Notes under the pieces: generated by a model
Seen by the model: only the letters and a program-made list of their open reading frames with translations
The model's database searches: none
Told to the model about the DNA's origin: nothing
Part shown: positions 42,845-51,315 of the stretch, piece after piece
Layout: each line of letters starts with the position of its first letter
Numbering within the stretch: the first letter of the stretch is position 1
Program-made: the position numbers and the translations under genes
Source: JAVBQL01 sp031549085
Lineage (GTDB): Bacteria > Spirochaetota > GWE2-31-10 > MWDO01
Reading direction: 5' to 3'
Assembly (NCBI GenBank): GCA_031549085.1
Contig: JAVBQL010000010.1
Location: 1-64,000, forward strand
DNA length: 64,000 bases

Positions 42845-44197
42845 TTATTGAGTTCTTCTCCACACTCTAATAGCTACGTTTTTTGGACGAAATTCATTAG
42901 CTGTTGGAACAACATTAGAAGCTTTGAATTTCACCGTATATCTATTACCATATGGGTTATAATCATAATCTGAGGCACCTGTTCTCTCTACAGTAAACGC
43001 CTTATCTGCAGTTGAAAATCTATTATGCACACCAGCTATATTATATAAATTACCTTCAATTTCTCTCATTGCATCTGATTGAACTCCACCATTAAAATCA
43101 CCAGATACCCCATCTTTATAAGTTCTAAAAAAGACACTTTCACCAGTATACATTTCTGTCCATGTACCACCATATAGCTCTACAGGTTTACGCTCATTAT
43201 AGTGCTGAACAACTACCTTTCCAACTGGAAAAACAAAATCTCTAACAAATCTTGTTGATGCTGCAACATCTGATACAATTGTTGGATTTTCACCCTCTTT
43301 CAATGGGTAAGTTATTGGTATTGTTCCAACAATTGGATTTTTTAATACTGGATTATTTGCATAGACATTTGCACCTGTGCCTGTTATCTTTCCATCACTG
43401 CCACCACCTCTAAAATCTTGTTTAAAAGTTATCTCGCTGCTGCCAACAGTTATTGCTCCTCTGGTAGTAATGGTCCACCATGTTGATTTATTATTAGTTC
43501 CGCTCTTTACAAATACAGAGTATCCATTTTGATGCTCAGATGTCTCCCTTGTCCAGGCTCCCGATTCTGCTGTCCATACACCATTATTTTTTTTATTTTC
43601 TTGATCTTTAACCAAAATTTTCTTGCCAGTAGTGGCAACAATGCCATCTATGACTAGTGCAACCCCATATAAATTTGCTAAATTCACTGTTGTTGCAAGA
43701 TCAACCTCTGCTATTTTTTCTCTAAGTATCCTTATATCTATTTCATCAGATAGAGCATCAACTGTACCCTTATTGGCAATATCAGTTGCATCCACTGGTG
43801 ATGATATCTTGGCCCTTCCATTTCCATCACGTATTACAAGAGAGCCTATGGTGTTGATAACATTTGCACTATCAAGTTTTGTTTTGTCAGCTGCTGACAT
43901 TAGCCCATTCGCATCTTTGGTTGCAACACTCAAGCTCGCCCTTGTTGTATCTGTTGGATGGATATGATCAACTCTTGCAATCTCATCTTTTGTTCCAAGA
44001 GATTTTATACCATCAGCCTTTATATCATTTTCGCTGCTTCCAAAATTTTTGTTGAAAGCACTTTTATGCTCTATCTTTGGCTCAACTGTAGTTGAAAATA
44101 GATCTATCTTATCAAAATTTATATTGAAATCTGCTATGTTGTACTGATCTGAATGTTCTGGTCTAGTTAAATCTAAATTAGGCGTCTTTGTTGCCAT
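42845..44197 (-). CDS. Long tail fibre
   Basis: 450 residues. The N-terminus TPNLDLTRPEHSDQYNIADFN is the 'nL.LnkP...D..di.dfN.N.d.id' motif of phage fibres that attach to the baseplate. Next come GTKDEIARVDHIHPTDTT and SVATKDANGLMSAADKTKL (the common 'GLMSAaDK.KL' repeat). A middle beta region (about 150-270) has a WTAESGAWTRETSEHQNG segment of the 'decorated fibre' type. The end (about 330-450) resembles a tail-collar/receptor-binding tip: VGKVVVQHYNERKPVELYGGTW, FFRTYKDG and FRPKNVAIRVWRRTQ. It would determine target-cell recognition. Confidence 0.85.
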   Translation of the reverse strand: MATKTPNLDLTRPEHSDQYNIADFNINFDKIDLFSTTVEPKIEHKSAFNKNFGSSENDIKADGIKSLGTKDEIARVDHIHPTDTTRASLSVATKDANGLMSAADKTKLDSANVINTIGSLVIRDGNGRAKISSPVDATDIANKGTVDALSDEIDIRILREKIAEVDLATTVNLANLYGVALVIDGIVATTGKKILVKDQENKKNNGVWTAESGAWTRETSEHQNGYSVFVKSGTNNKSTWWTITTRGAITVGSSEITFKQDFRGGGSDGKITGTGANVYANNPVLKNPIVGTIPITYPLKEGENPTIVSDVAASTRFVRDFVFPVGKVVVQHYNERKPVELYGGTWTEMYTGESVFFRTYKDGVSGDFNGGVQSDAMREIEGNLYNIAGVHNRFSTADKAFTVERTGASDYDYNPYGNRYTVKFKASNVVPTANEFRPKNVAIRVWRRTQ

Positions 44198-44256
44198 AGT
44201 TACTCCTTTTTAATGTCATTCTAAAATTTATATTTTTTAATAATATTCACATTTTT

Positions 44257-44886
44257 TTAACGCGGAGATAGATCTTTATATTTTAATCCCTCTATCTCTT
44301 CAAATGTTATACCTTCAAGATTACCAAAATCATATGGTTTGAAAGCTGAATATTTTGATAACTCTCCATATGTAAACTGCTCTAACTCTTCATGAGTGTG
44401 AGTTTTTTGTAGGTATCTATGAGTATATGCCTCTACAATAGCTTTTATTAATGAGAGGCTTGCTGGAATCATATCCCTTATATCATCCATTGCCCTCTCA
44501 TAGACCAATAGATTTGCCTCCTCAATATCAATTATCAAAACCTCACTCTCATAATCAAGCTCATATTTCCAATTTCCCTCTCCAAAAACAGCATTTAGAT
44601 TGCTTACCAATGCTCTTCTTGTATAGGCATCCCTTATTCCAATTTTGTTCAAAACTATTTTGCGCCTTGTATCGAGAGGGATACCCACATCTGGTGCAAT
44701 AGTCAATAGCTTCTCATATTTTGTAATCCCATCTTCATGAGAGCTCTCTATAAAGCTATTTTCAAAGAAGAGTTTTATATCCTCTTTTAATTTTAATAGC
44801 TCCCCTGCTGATGCATTAACTATTGCAGCCATTGTCTCATTGTTTGAATATATATCTGGTAAAAATCTTTTAATTAAGTAGTTCAT
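44257..44886 (-). CDS. Baseplate protein, XkdU/gpI type (DUF2313)
   Basis: 209 residues, XkdU-like (P2 gpI analogue). Starts MNYLIKRFLPDIYSNNETM, with GITKYEKLLTIAP and LDTRRKIVLNKIGIRDAYTR, a conserved segment of this family (R-R-...-K-...-G). The end includes FTYGELSKYSAFKPYDFG and EGLKYKDLSPR. It links the baseplate to the fibres. Its start overlaps the end of the baseplate J gene by 17 bases. Confidence 0.8.
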   Translation of the reverse strand: MNYLIKRFLPDIYSNNETMAAIVNASAGELLKLKEDIKLFFENSFIESSHEDGITKYEKLLTIAPDVGIPLDTRRKIVLNKIGIRDAYTRRALVSNLNAVFGEGNWKYELDYESEVLIIDIEEANLLVYERAMDDIRDMIPASLSLIKAIVEAYTHRYLQKTHTHEELEQFTYGELSKYSAFKPYDFGNLEGITFEEIEGLKYKDLSPR

Positions 44887-45997
44887 ATAGAGTTACACTT
44901 CCCAAAGTTAGTATATGTTGATTATATTTATCATTTTTTACAGCTACATCATAAATATCACCATCTATATTTATATCAGTGACATTAATAACCTTTTGAG
45001 CACTTGTAATCGCTTCAGATATTTTGGCAATATAGATATTAAGCTCATCGAGCCTCTCCCACTCCTCATTTATGGTGTTTAGATAGTTCTCAATATTCTT
45101 CCTTATCTCCGGTAAAACAACGCCTGTAGTTACATTATCAAGTTTAACTTTTGCACTTATGTTAATGGTATGAATATCTGGCGTTACGACAGTTACATTA
45201 TGATTTATGGGTGCCCACCCCAAGCCAAGTCCCTCTGACTCCTCTGGGTCAACAAAATCTTTTATATCTTGTATAAGAGAGGAGGATATAGGTTTAAAAT
45301 CGTTGTCAACAATACTTAAAAGCACTGTTTTGCCCCCCTCCCATGCTGGAAAAATCTTTACTTTTCCTACACCAGCTATAGATTTTATAGCCTCTCTATA
45401 GTCATCGATATTACCGCCAAATGGGCTCTTTCTAAACTTATCCAATATTCTCTCTCTATACTCCTCATCTGCCTCCTCATTTTCTGCAGATATATATGTT
45501 CCAACAATCTCTATCCTAGTTAGCCCTGGTATTATAGAGAGTGGCAGAAGGTTTCCGCTGTAAAGATTTCCAATAGCTCCGGCCCTCTCACAGACCAATA
45601 CACATGTTCCAACAGCAGGCTCCTCACCTTCTGATATATATTTTTTTAATGTATAGATTATATTGTCTTGATTATCAGGCACCATAAACCTAGAGCCAAT
45701 TGGTATATTTAGTGGATACTCTGCTCCATTAAGCTTCCCATATGTCTTTGCAATTTTCTCTGCATATGTTGCAGGCTTTCTCTTTATTGCATAGTCAGCA
45801 CCGCGTCTATCAAGGTTCTCACCTGTCGCTGTCTCTATGTAGGTCTGTTCAACAAGCTCTTTTGTCTCGTTGCTTATCAGATAGAGCTCTTTTGCATAGG
45901 AGGCAATAGCCGTATATAGAACTCCTCCAACTCTCTTATCAAGGTTATTAGGTACACTGCTCAACATATTTTGTAATATTTCATCGTAACTACGCAT
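44870..45997 (-). CDS. Baseplate J-like protein (XkdT type)
   Basis: 375 residues. Family signatures: SYAKELYLISNETKELVEQTYIETATGENLDRRG (split: IETATGENLDRRG is the hallmark), GSRFMVPDNQDNIIYTL, ERAGAIGNLYSGNLLPL, DEEYRERILDKFRKSPFGGNIDDYR and IKSIAGVGKVKIFPAW. This wedge protein surrounds the hub in contractile tails. Overlaps the XkdS-like gene by eight bases. Confidence 0.93.
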   Translation of the reverse strand: MRSYDEILQNMLSSVPNNLDKRVGGVLYTAIASYAKELYLISNETKELVEQTYIETATGENLDRRGADYAIKRKPATYAEKIAKTYGKLNGAEYPLNIPIGSRFMVPDNQDNIIYTLKKYISEGEEPAVGTCVLVCERAGAIGNLYSGNLLPLSIIPGLTRIEIVGTYISAENEEADEEYRERILDKFRKSPFGGNIDDYREAIKSIAGVGKVKIFPAWEGGKTVLLSIVDNDFKPISSSLIQDIKDFVDPEESEGLGLGWAPINHNVTVVTPDIHTINISAKVKLDNVTTGVVLPEIRKNIENYLNTINEEWERLDELNIYIAKISEAITSAQKVINVTDINIDGDIYDVAVKNDKYNQHILTLGSVTLYELLN

Positions 45998-46388
45998 TTA
46001 CAACTATCTCCTTTTTTATTAGCCCAAGGCTTGTATCAACATCAAATGCAATTTTAACAGAGTCAATTGAGAGCTTATCTATGCTCTTTAGTTTTACACT
46101 CTTTACCCTATCATCTCTCATCAATGCCTCTCTTATTGTATCCTCTATGGTTGCAGAGATGAAGCTCAAATCCATTCCAATATATTGCTTAAGCTCCACA
46201 CCATAATTGTCTCCATATATCTCATATGCACCTCTTTCGGTTCTTAGGATATGGTCTATGGTCTGCTTTAGTGCTTCAACTCCATCTATAAAAGTGCCTA
46301 TAACTCTATCAGTCACCTGATAGGTTTTGCTGGCATATTTTGACTCTCTAATCTCATCTATTGTTCCATTAACAAATGTTGGTATCAC
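45990..46388 (-). CDS. Baseplate wedge protein, gp25/gpW type (XkdS-like)
   Basis: 132 residues. The gp25-like core is clear: QTIDHILRTERGAYEIYGDNYGVEL (key EIYGDNYG), ISATIEDTIREALMRDDRVKSV and DTSLGLIKKEIVV. The family starts sheath assembly at the baseplate. Overlaps both neighbours by a few bases (ATGA type with the gene upstream). Confidence 0.9.
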   Translation of the reverse strand: MIPTFVNGTIDEIRESKYASKTYQVTDRVIGTFIDGVEALKQTIDHILRTERGAYEIYGDNYGVELKQYIGMDLSFISATIEDTIREALMRDDRVKSVKLKSIDKLSIDSVKIAFDVDTSLGLIKKEIVVNA

Positions 46389-46849
46389 TCTTTTTCTATC
46401 CTCTCTATAATGTAAAATTTCTGCCTGTTTGCAAATGGCAGTAGAATAACCTCATCGTGAACCATAAGCTTTGGGTACATCTCAAGCTCCACATAGAGAG
46501 CTTTTTGTGTAGATACATCTCCAGTATCTGTTTGTATTTGATGAATATGTGGTATAACTGTATGAGTATGTGATGTTGGCGTTCCGTCTAAACCTGTTCC
46601 AGTTAATGTTCCTTTGTCTGTCTCTGTAGAGATCTTTGTTACATGGTCATGAGGCATTGTTACCTTATATTTTTTCAAATATTTTGAGACAATCAGAAAA
46701 TCTGATGAAAGAAGAATATTCTCATTGATTCTAACTGATATAGGTTCAAGAGATTCAACTGTTCCAAAAAGTATCGTTCCATTTGCATCGCTTGTTTGAC
46801 TATTCTCTATAATAATATCAAGCATCTTATTAAAAACATCAGAGCCCAT
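46385..46849 (-). CDS. Baseplate spike-associated protein, DUF2577/XkdR type
   Basis: 154 residues. Layout of DUF2577: MLDIIIENSQTSDANGTILFGTVESL opening, a short OB-like beta core (LEPISVRINENILLSSDFLI), then a threonine/histidine-rich loop HTHTVIPHIHQIQTDTGD typical of spike or hub proteins where His residues bind iron, and MVHDEVILLPFANRQKFYIIERI. Probably the spike or a spike adaptor. It starts two bases after the gene at 46852-47823. Confidence 0.8.
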   Translation of the reverse strand: MGSDVFNKMLDIIIENSQTSDANGTILFGTVESLEPISVRINENILLSSDFLIVSKYLKKYKVTMPHDHVTKISTETDKGTLTGTGLDGTPTSHTHTVIPHIHQIQTDTGDVSTQKALYVELEMYPKLMVHDEVILLPFANRQKFYIIERIEKE

Positions 46850-46851
46850 AG

Positions 46852-47823
46852 CTATATAGATACCTCCAGCGACATAGTATGAAAATTTTTATCAAAGTTG
46901 TGGGTAGCACTCTCTATCCACATAAATTGCTCTATTCCCAAATCATCGATCTTCAGGGTGAAGCCTGAACCAGCATTGAGCCCAATCTCTCCAAGTGCTG
47001 CTATCTTTATTGTTTTTGTCTCTCTATTTTTTAATTTTAAATATTTAGTTGCCATATCTTTCATTTGACCCTGATTCTGCTCTTTTTCTGCCTTAAGCAT
47101 CATTTGAAGAACGCCCCATCTCTTTTGATTCATTGGGTCAAAATCGGAAACAATGATGCGGCTCTTATCCTTATCATCATCTTTTATAACAACAATTTTA
47201 TTATATGTATCACTATCAATGGTTCTTGCATATTGATAGCTGGTCAGAAGCGATCTATCCCCTATAATAAGTGGGCTCTTCTGCATAGCAAGCTCTGTAA
47301 AAACCAATGTATCAAAATCGCACTTTATAAAATAATTTTTCTCCTCATAAACATTGGCTCTCTCTATAAGTTTATCAATAATCGAGTAGAGACTAACCTT
47401 ATCATGAAGTATTGGGGGAACTATATAAGATGATGGGGTCTCTACTCTATGTTTTAAATTGTACATTGAACAGATATTTGTGAATGCCATTGAGGCACTC
47501 ATCTTCTCTGTTGTCCTTGTATCCTCATTTTTTAGGTAGCGAAGGGTATCATATGCAACAATTTTATATGTCTCTGTGATATCCGCCTCTATGCTAAAAA
47601 TGAAGCCAAAAAATATCTTTTTACTATCTATTTTATATTGCACTACACTGCCATTTTTAAGACTCTTTATTGTTAGTATATTATTTGGATCCTTCTTCAA
47701 AGAGAAGCTCAATTTACCTGGCTGACTCTTTAAAAATGTAGTGTGTACAATGTTACCTGCCAAACTTGTGATATCATATATCGCTTGTGTCTCTATATCT
47801 TGATAAAGTAATTGGTGTTCCAA
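46852..47823 (-). CDS. Tail hub protein, gpD/XkdQ-like
   Basis: 323 residues, same length as XkdQ. The order of domains fits gpD/gp27-like hubs: beta-rich DITSLAGNIVHTTFLKSQPG, KLSFSLKKDPNN, KKIFFGFIFSIEADITETYKIVAYDTLRYLKNED (key YDTLRYLKNED, seen in XkdQ), and late LGEIGLNAGSGFTLKI ... QFMWIESATHNFDKNFHTMSLEV (the last block is the family C-terminus). Confidence 0.88.
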   Translation of the reverse strand: MEHQLLYQDIETQAIYDITSLAGNIVHTTFLKSQPGKLSFSLKKDPNNILTIKSLKNGSVVQYKIDSKKIFFGFIFSIEADITETYKIVAYDTLRYLKNEDTRTTEKMSASMAFTNICSMYNLKHRVETPSSYIVPPILHDKVSLYSIIDKLIERANVYEEKNYFIKCDFDTLVFTELAMQKSPLIIGDRSLLTSYQYARTIDSDTYNKIVVIKDDDKDKSRIIVSDFDPMNQKRWGVLQMMLKAEKEQNQGQMKDMATKYLKLKNRETKTIKIAALGEIGLNAGSGFTLKIDDLGIEQFMWIESATHNFDKNFHTMSLEVSI

Positions 47824-47882
47824 TTTCTTACATCTCCTTAATCTTATTCTAAACTAACAAATCATACATATAATGTGACACT

Positions 47883-47983
47883 TGCTGTTTGAAGCAATGG
47901 TGCTGAACAAAGATTTTGTCTTGGATTTTTGAAAAAAAAATCCACCAACAAAATCGACTTTAGCACTATTGCTTCAAACAGCA
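47883..47983 (+). repeat. Dispersed hairpin repeat inside the tail operon (copy between hub and XkdP-like genes)
   Basis: 22-bp arms at 47883-47904 and 47962-47983 (one G:U-type mismatch). Inside: GAACAAAGATTTTGTC, a smaller stem GGATTTTT/AAAAATCC, and AACAAAATCGACTTT. A C-rich/G-rich palindrome follows at 48036-48063. Confidence 0.8.
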
Positions 47984-48035
47984 TCTCTTCATTATAGTTA
48001 TCCATATTCATTATTCTATATTCATTATCTCTTTA

Positions 48036-48063
48036 CCCCCCCCTATACTAGGGGGCAGGGGGG
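48036..48063 (+). repeat. C-rich/G-rich palindrome after the hairpin repeat
   Basis: A run of eight C, TATACTA, then GGGGGCAGGGGGG and TATAAAAA. The C/G runs can form a hairpin, and the G-tracts could form a quadruplex. It matches the motifs at 51250-51281 and (minus strand) 63679-63716. Confidence 0.65.
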
Positions 48064-48078
48064 TATAAAAAAGCGCCC

Positions 48079-48498
48079 TTAAACCCCTGTCACAGGGGTC
48101 GCCCCATAGTCTCTATACTCTTTTAGGGTGAGGGTAAAATAGATATCCTCCTCCTCACCAGCAGAGTGCTTATAGTTTAAGCTCTCTATAACAACCTTTT
48201 TATTGATTGCAACGCTTCCACTTACAACAAATCTAAATGGCTTCTCTGCAAGTTGAAGATTCTTTAAAAACTCTAAGCCATCTTTTGGCTCTCTCTCATC
48301 GTTGGCCTTCCAGAAAAAACTTGATACTTGAAATGATGCAAGCTTTGTCTCGCCAGGGATTATAATCTCACCCATCTTTAATACATTGATAGTTGTATTA
48401 TTTGATGCGGTTGAGATTTCAAGAACCTCAGGGTTGTTTGGTAGAACCAAGGTGCCATTTTCACCTATTAAAGTAACTGTAACAGAATTATTTTCCAC
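48079..48498 (-). CDS. XkdP-like tail protein lacking the LysM domain
   Basis: 139 residues. It corresponds to the N-terminal part of PBSX XkdP: LPNNPEVLEISTASNNTTINVLKMGEI (the 'lP..P....i.....n....i...GEi' block), FQVSSFFWKANDEREPKDGLEFLKN and YFTLTLKEYRDYG. XkdP normally continues into a peptidoglycan-binding LysM domain, which is absent here. The protein sits between tape measure and hub. The start is GTG at 48498, overlapping the tape-measure stop (TAGTG). Confidence 0.75.
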   Translation of the reverse strand: MENNSVTVTLIGENGTLVLPNNPEVLEISTASNNTTINVLKMGEIIIPGETKLASFQVSSFFWKANDEREPKDGLEFLKNLQLAEKPFRFVVSGSVAINKKVVIESLNYKHSAGEEEDIYFTLTLKEYRDYGATPVTGV

Positions 48499-50345
48499 TA
48501 TGCATACCTCCTCCTTCCCATTCTTGATGAAGAGGCCTCTTCAAGCCCATCAACAATTTTCTCCACTACAGTATCTATATCAACATCTTTGCTGATATGA
48601 TCTATATAGACATTAACCACAGGACTTGATTGATTGTTATTAACAACAGGGTTACTACCCGCAGGTGCACCCAATGCATTTGCAGTGCTATTTGGTAGAT
48701 TTAGCTCCTTTGTCCCATCTGGCTTTAACATATTTTTATCAACTATATTTTCTCTGTTGATTTTTGGGTTGAAATCAGGTGTTGGTTTTGGACCTCCCAT
48801 ATTGAGCATGCTATTTTGCGCATCTTTTACAGAGTTTCCAGCCGCTTCACCTGCTTTATATCCAGCTTTTGCAGAATCTACTACATTTAGCTTCTTTAAT
48901 CCCAAGCCTGATGAGGTTATATCAACATTATTTACTACTTTTTTGTAATTTTCATCTGGAGCAACCTTGTTTACAAGGTCATCAGCAGCACTCTTCATAC
49001 CTGCTCGAAAGTTGCTTATTCCACTTGCAAGCTTGCTTCCAAAGACAAAATCTATCCACTCTGCAATCTTCTCTATAACCATAAGCACATTATCAGCCAA
49101 TCCATGAAATAGATATATTACACTTGAAATTGGATTTTTAAAGATATTTGCGAAGAAGTTTACAAATTCGATTACTCTATTTATTAGGAAGTTCCACCCA
49201 ATAGCAACCCTATCAAAGAGCCCCAAAAATATATCCCATATAAGTGCTCCAAGCCCTGCAAATAGACCACAGATGAAACCCAATATCTGATCTATTGTGA
49301 CGCCTGCCTCACTTAATATACCTACTAGAAATATTATTGTTCCTATGATTAGAACTAGAGGCCAGTTTGCTATTATCCATGATACAGCCATAACTGCCGC
49401 CACAGCTCCAACAACAAGCACCAGCTCACTGAGGTGCTCCTTTATAAAATCTACCCCCTTCATGATTGGTTCCATCATAAAGGTTGAAATACTTTGAAAT
49501 ATCTCCATAAATGCTATCTTTAGACCAATGAGAGCCCCACCAACCTCAGCCTGCATAGTTTCGAAGGAGTTTGAGAGATTTGTTACCTTTCCAACATCTG
49601 TCTCTGCCAAGGCTTGATTTATTCCGCCAATATTATCCTCTACTATCTTTGCAAGTTCAGAAGCTCTCTCCTCTTCAGAGCCAAACTTAAATATCTCTTT
49701 TTGTGCATCAGTCACTATCAATCCTAGTGATGCTAGAGCATCTGTGTTTCCGCCCATAATCTGTCCAAAGATAGCTCCAGCCTCTGCAGCATCCTTTTGG
49801 CTTGCACTAAAACCGTGCTGCTTTGCCAAAATATCGGTCATAGCTGGCATCAGTGTCTTTAGGGTGTCACCCTTTTGTACATACATAGCGAGCTCCTCCG
49901 AGCCGCTAACCAATGTCTTTGCACTCACCACTCCCAATTTTTCGAGTTCACCAGAGTAGTTGATAACGCTCTTGATATTCTCATCGGTTGCTCCCATATT
50001 AGTACGCATACTTACAGCAAGGCCAGCTTGTGCAGTTGCCATCTCTGTATAGGAAGCAATGGCAGCATCTGCCATTGATAAAATGCTATCTCCAACTTCA
50101 CCACTTACTTTTGAAAAACTCTGAAGAGTCTCAGCAGCCTTCTCTGCAGAACTTTTTGTCTTTGCTATATGATTATTTATCTCAACAAATGAATTGCTAG
50201 TATTATTTAGAGTATTATTAACATTGGTCATACTCATAGACAAATTCATATTTGTCTGATTTAGGGTCTGCTGTGTAAGATTGAGTTGATTAAATGTATA
50301 GTTCGCAGCCTTAGCGGATGCTGAAGAATCTCCTGCACTTGCCAT
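48498..50345 (-). CDS. Tail tape-measure protein
   Basis: 615 residues, short for a tape measure. N-terminal 180 residues are helical and Asn/Ser/Thr-rich; then FGSEEERASELAKIVEDN; hydrophobic segments about 300-400 (LVLVVGAVAAVMAVSWIIAN, VLIIGTIIFLVGIL, IWDIFLGLFDRVAIGWN) typical for these proteins, and a C-terminal region ending SSRMGRRRYA. Tape-measure length sets tail length; at the usual ~1.5 angstrom per residue it predicts a tail below 100 nm (inference). Located after the chaperone genes as in other phages. Confidence 0.85.
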   Translation of the reverse strand: MASAGDSSASAKAANYTFNQLNLTQQTLNQTNMNLSMSMTNVNNTLNNTSNSFVEINNHIAKTKSSAEKAAETLQSFSKVSGEVGDSILSMADAAIASYTEMATAQAGLAVSMRTNMGATDENIKSVINYSGELEKLGVVSAKTLVSGSEELAMYVQKGDTLKTLMPAMTDILAKQHGFSASQKDAAEAGAIFGQIMGGNTDALASLGLIVTDAQKEIFKFGSEEERASELAKIVEDNIGGINQALAETDVGKVTNLSNSFETMQAEVGGALIGLKIAFMEIFQSISTFMMEPIMKGVDFIKEHLSELVLVVGAVAAVMAVSWIIANWPLVLIIGTIIFLVGILSEAGVTIDQILGFICGLFAGLGALIWDIFLGLFDRVAIGWNFLINRVIEFVNFFANIFKNPISSVIYLFHGLADNVLMVIEKIAEWIDFVFGSKLASGISNFRAGMKSAADDLVNKVAPDENYKKVVNNVDITSSGLGLKKLNVVDSAKAGYKAGEAAGNSVKDAQNSMLNMGGPKPTPDFNPKINRENIVDKNMLKPDGTKELNLPNSTANALGAPAGSNPVVNNNQSSPVVNVYIDHISKDVDIDTVVEKIVDGLEEASSSRMGRRRYA

Positions 50346-50365
50346 CTATTTTATATTCCTTAATT

Positions 50366-50931
50366 CTATTTTGTTTTTAGTTTCTCTCTCTCTTTCTGCT
50401 CTTCTTCTATCTTTAACACAATAGCTGCTATTGTGAATGCCTTCTCTTTTGATGGAAGATTAACGAACTTATCTGGTCTCCACCCAAAGTTTAGGAGGGT
50501 GTAGGCACAAATTTTTGCTTCGCTATCTTCCTTTATTAGTTTTTTGCCTCTTCAACCTCTTCGTTAATATCAACATTAAAACCGCTATATTTACAGATTT
50601 GCTCTGATATATCAGCAATCTCTCCCGCCAAAAGTTTATCCATAACAAAGTGCTCTGGCAATTTGTAGCCAGCCTTTGTTAAAAAATCGACATTTGATAT
50701 ATTTGGGTCGATTGTATGGTATGCAACGACAAGCGCATTAAATTTGTTGTTATCAAAGGTCATACCCTTTGCAGTGATGCTGCTTTTGCATTGGTCTTGA
50801 TAAGATTTATGATCTTTCCCCTTCATAGGTTTGATTGTAATCTCGCCAAGTCTCTCTCCAGCATATATCTTCTTTGACATGCTCTCCACATTTGGCAGAG
50901 ATAAAAATTGATCCAATTTTGATGTTGACAT
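50366..50931 (-). CDS. Tail assembly chaperone, -1 frameshift fusion product
   Basis: The frame of the chaperone gene (50536-50931) ends at TAA, but directly before it stands the classical slippery heptamer A AAA AAC (50545-50539 on the minus strand, zero-frame GCA AAA AAC TAA). A -1 slip opens 57 further codons to TAG at 50366-50368. The extension, with KICAYTLLNFGWRPDKFVNL and EKAFTIAAIVLKIEEE, is exactly of the type of tail-chaperone second ORFs in PBSX-like and Mu-like phages. The fusion would have 188 residues. It is an analogue of lambda gpG/gpGT. The conserved extension argues for selection on the frameshift. Confidence 0.85.
50536..50931 (-). CDS. Tail assembly chaperone, short form (XkdN-like)
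   Basis: 131 residues starting at the ATG at 50931 (MSTSKLDQFLSLPNV), which has GGGAGGAG seven bases upstream; longer frames start without a ribosome site. Contains IKPMKGKDHKSYQDQCK, FNALVVAYHTIDPNISN and FLTKAGYKLPEHFVMDKLLAGEI, the core of XkdN-type chaperones, which coat the tape measure before tube assembly. See the separate entry for the frameshift form. Confidence 0.88.
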   Translation of the reverse strand: MSTSKLDQFLSLPNVESMSKKIYAGERLGEITIKPMKGKDHKSYQDQCKSSITAKGMTFDNNKFNALVVAYHTIDPNISNVDFLTKAGYKLPEHFVMDKLLAGEIADISEQICKYSGFNVDINEEVEEAKN

Positions 50932-51013
50932 AAAAAAACTCCTCCCACTTCTTCTCTTTATATTAATAATTGCTAATAAAGATTTTTTAAAAAAATCTAT
51001 CTGGCCATAGAAT

Positions 51014-51169
51014 ATTAACAAAGGTTTTATCTTGGCTTCGCAAAATAAAATCGACTTTAATGTAGTACTTGCAGTTTGTGCTAATAGTGCTTAACAAAGA
51101 TTTTGTCTTGGATTTTTGAAAAAAAATCCACTAACAAAATCGACTTTAGCACTATTAGCACAAACTGCA
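51014..51169 (+). repeat. Two tandem hairpin-repeat copies between tube and chaperone genes
   Basis: A short copy (51014-51062) with small arms ATTAA/TTAAT and core TTAACAAAGGTTTTATC ... AATAAAATCGACTTTA, then a full copy with perfect 22-bp arms at 51070-51091 and 51148-51169 around TTAACAAAGATTTTGTC, the inner stem GGATTTTT/AAAAATCC and AACAAAATCGACTTTA. The inner 55 bases are nearly the same as in the 47883 copy, while the arms differ. Confidence 0.8.
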
Positions 51170-51194
51170 TCTCTTCATTATAGATGTACCTATT

Positions 51195-51236
51195 CTATCT
51201 TTATCTATCTTTATCTATCTTTATCTATCTTTATCT
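51195..51236 (+). repeat. Decanucleotide tandem repeat
   Basis: Four copies of TCTATCTTTA in tandem between the hairpin repeat and the C/G palindrome. The same region is not repeated in the copy at 47883-48063, so this is a recent local expansion. Confidence 0.8.
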
Positions 51237-51249
51237 TATTATTTCTAAA

Positions 51250-51281
51250 CTCCCCCTCCTATGTAGGAGGGGGCGGGGGGG
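51250..51281 (+). repeat. C-rich/G-rich palindrome after the hairpin repeat
   Basis: CCCCCTCCTATGTAGGAGGGGG followed by CGGGGGGG and TGATAGATAAAA; perfect arms around TATGTA. Same arrangement as at 48036-48063 and 63679-63716. Confidence 0.7.
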
Positions 51282-51315
51282 TGATAGATAAAAAACCTAT
51301 CCCCTAAAAACTTTT

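Noticed and set aside
51195..51236. Tandem repeat considered as a CRISPR array
   Set aside because: The units are ten bases long, contiguous and without spacers; it is a simple tandem expansion.
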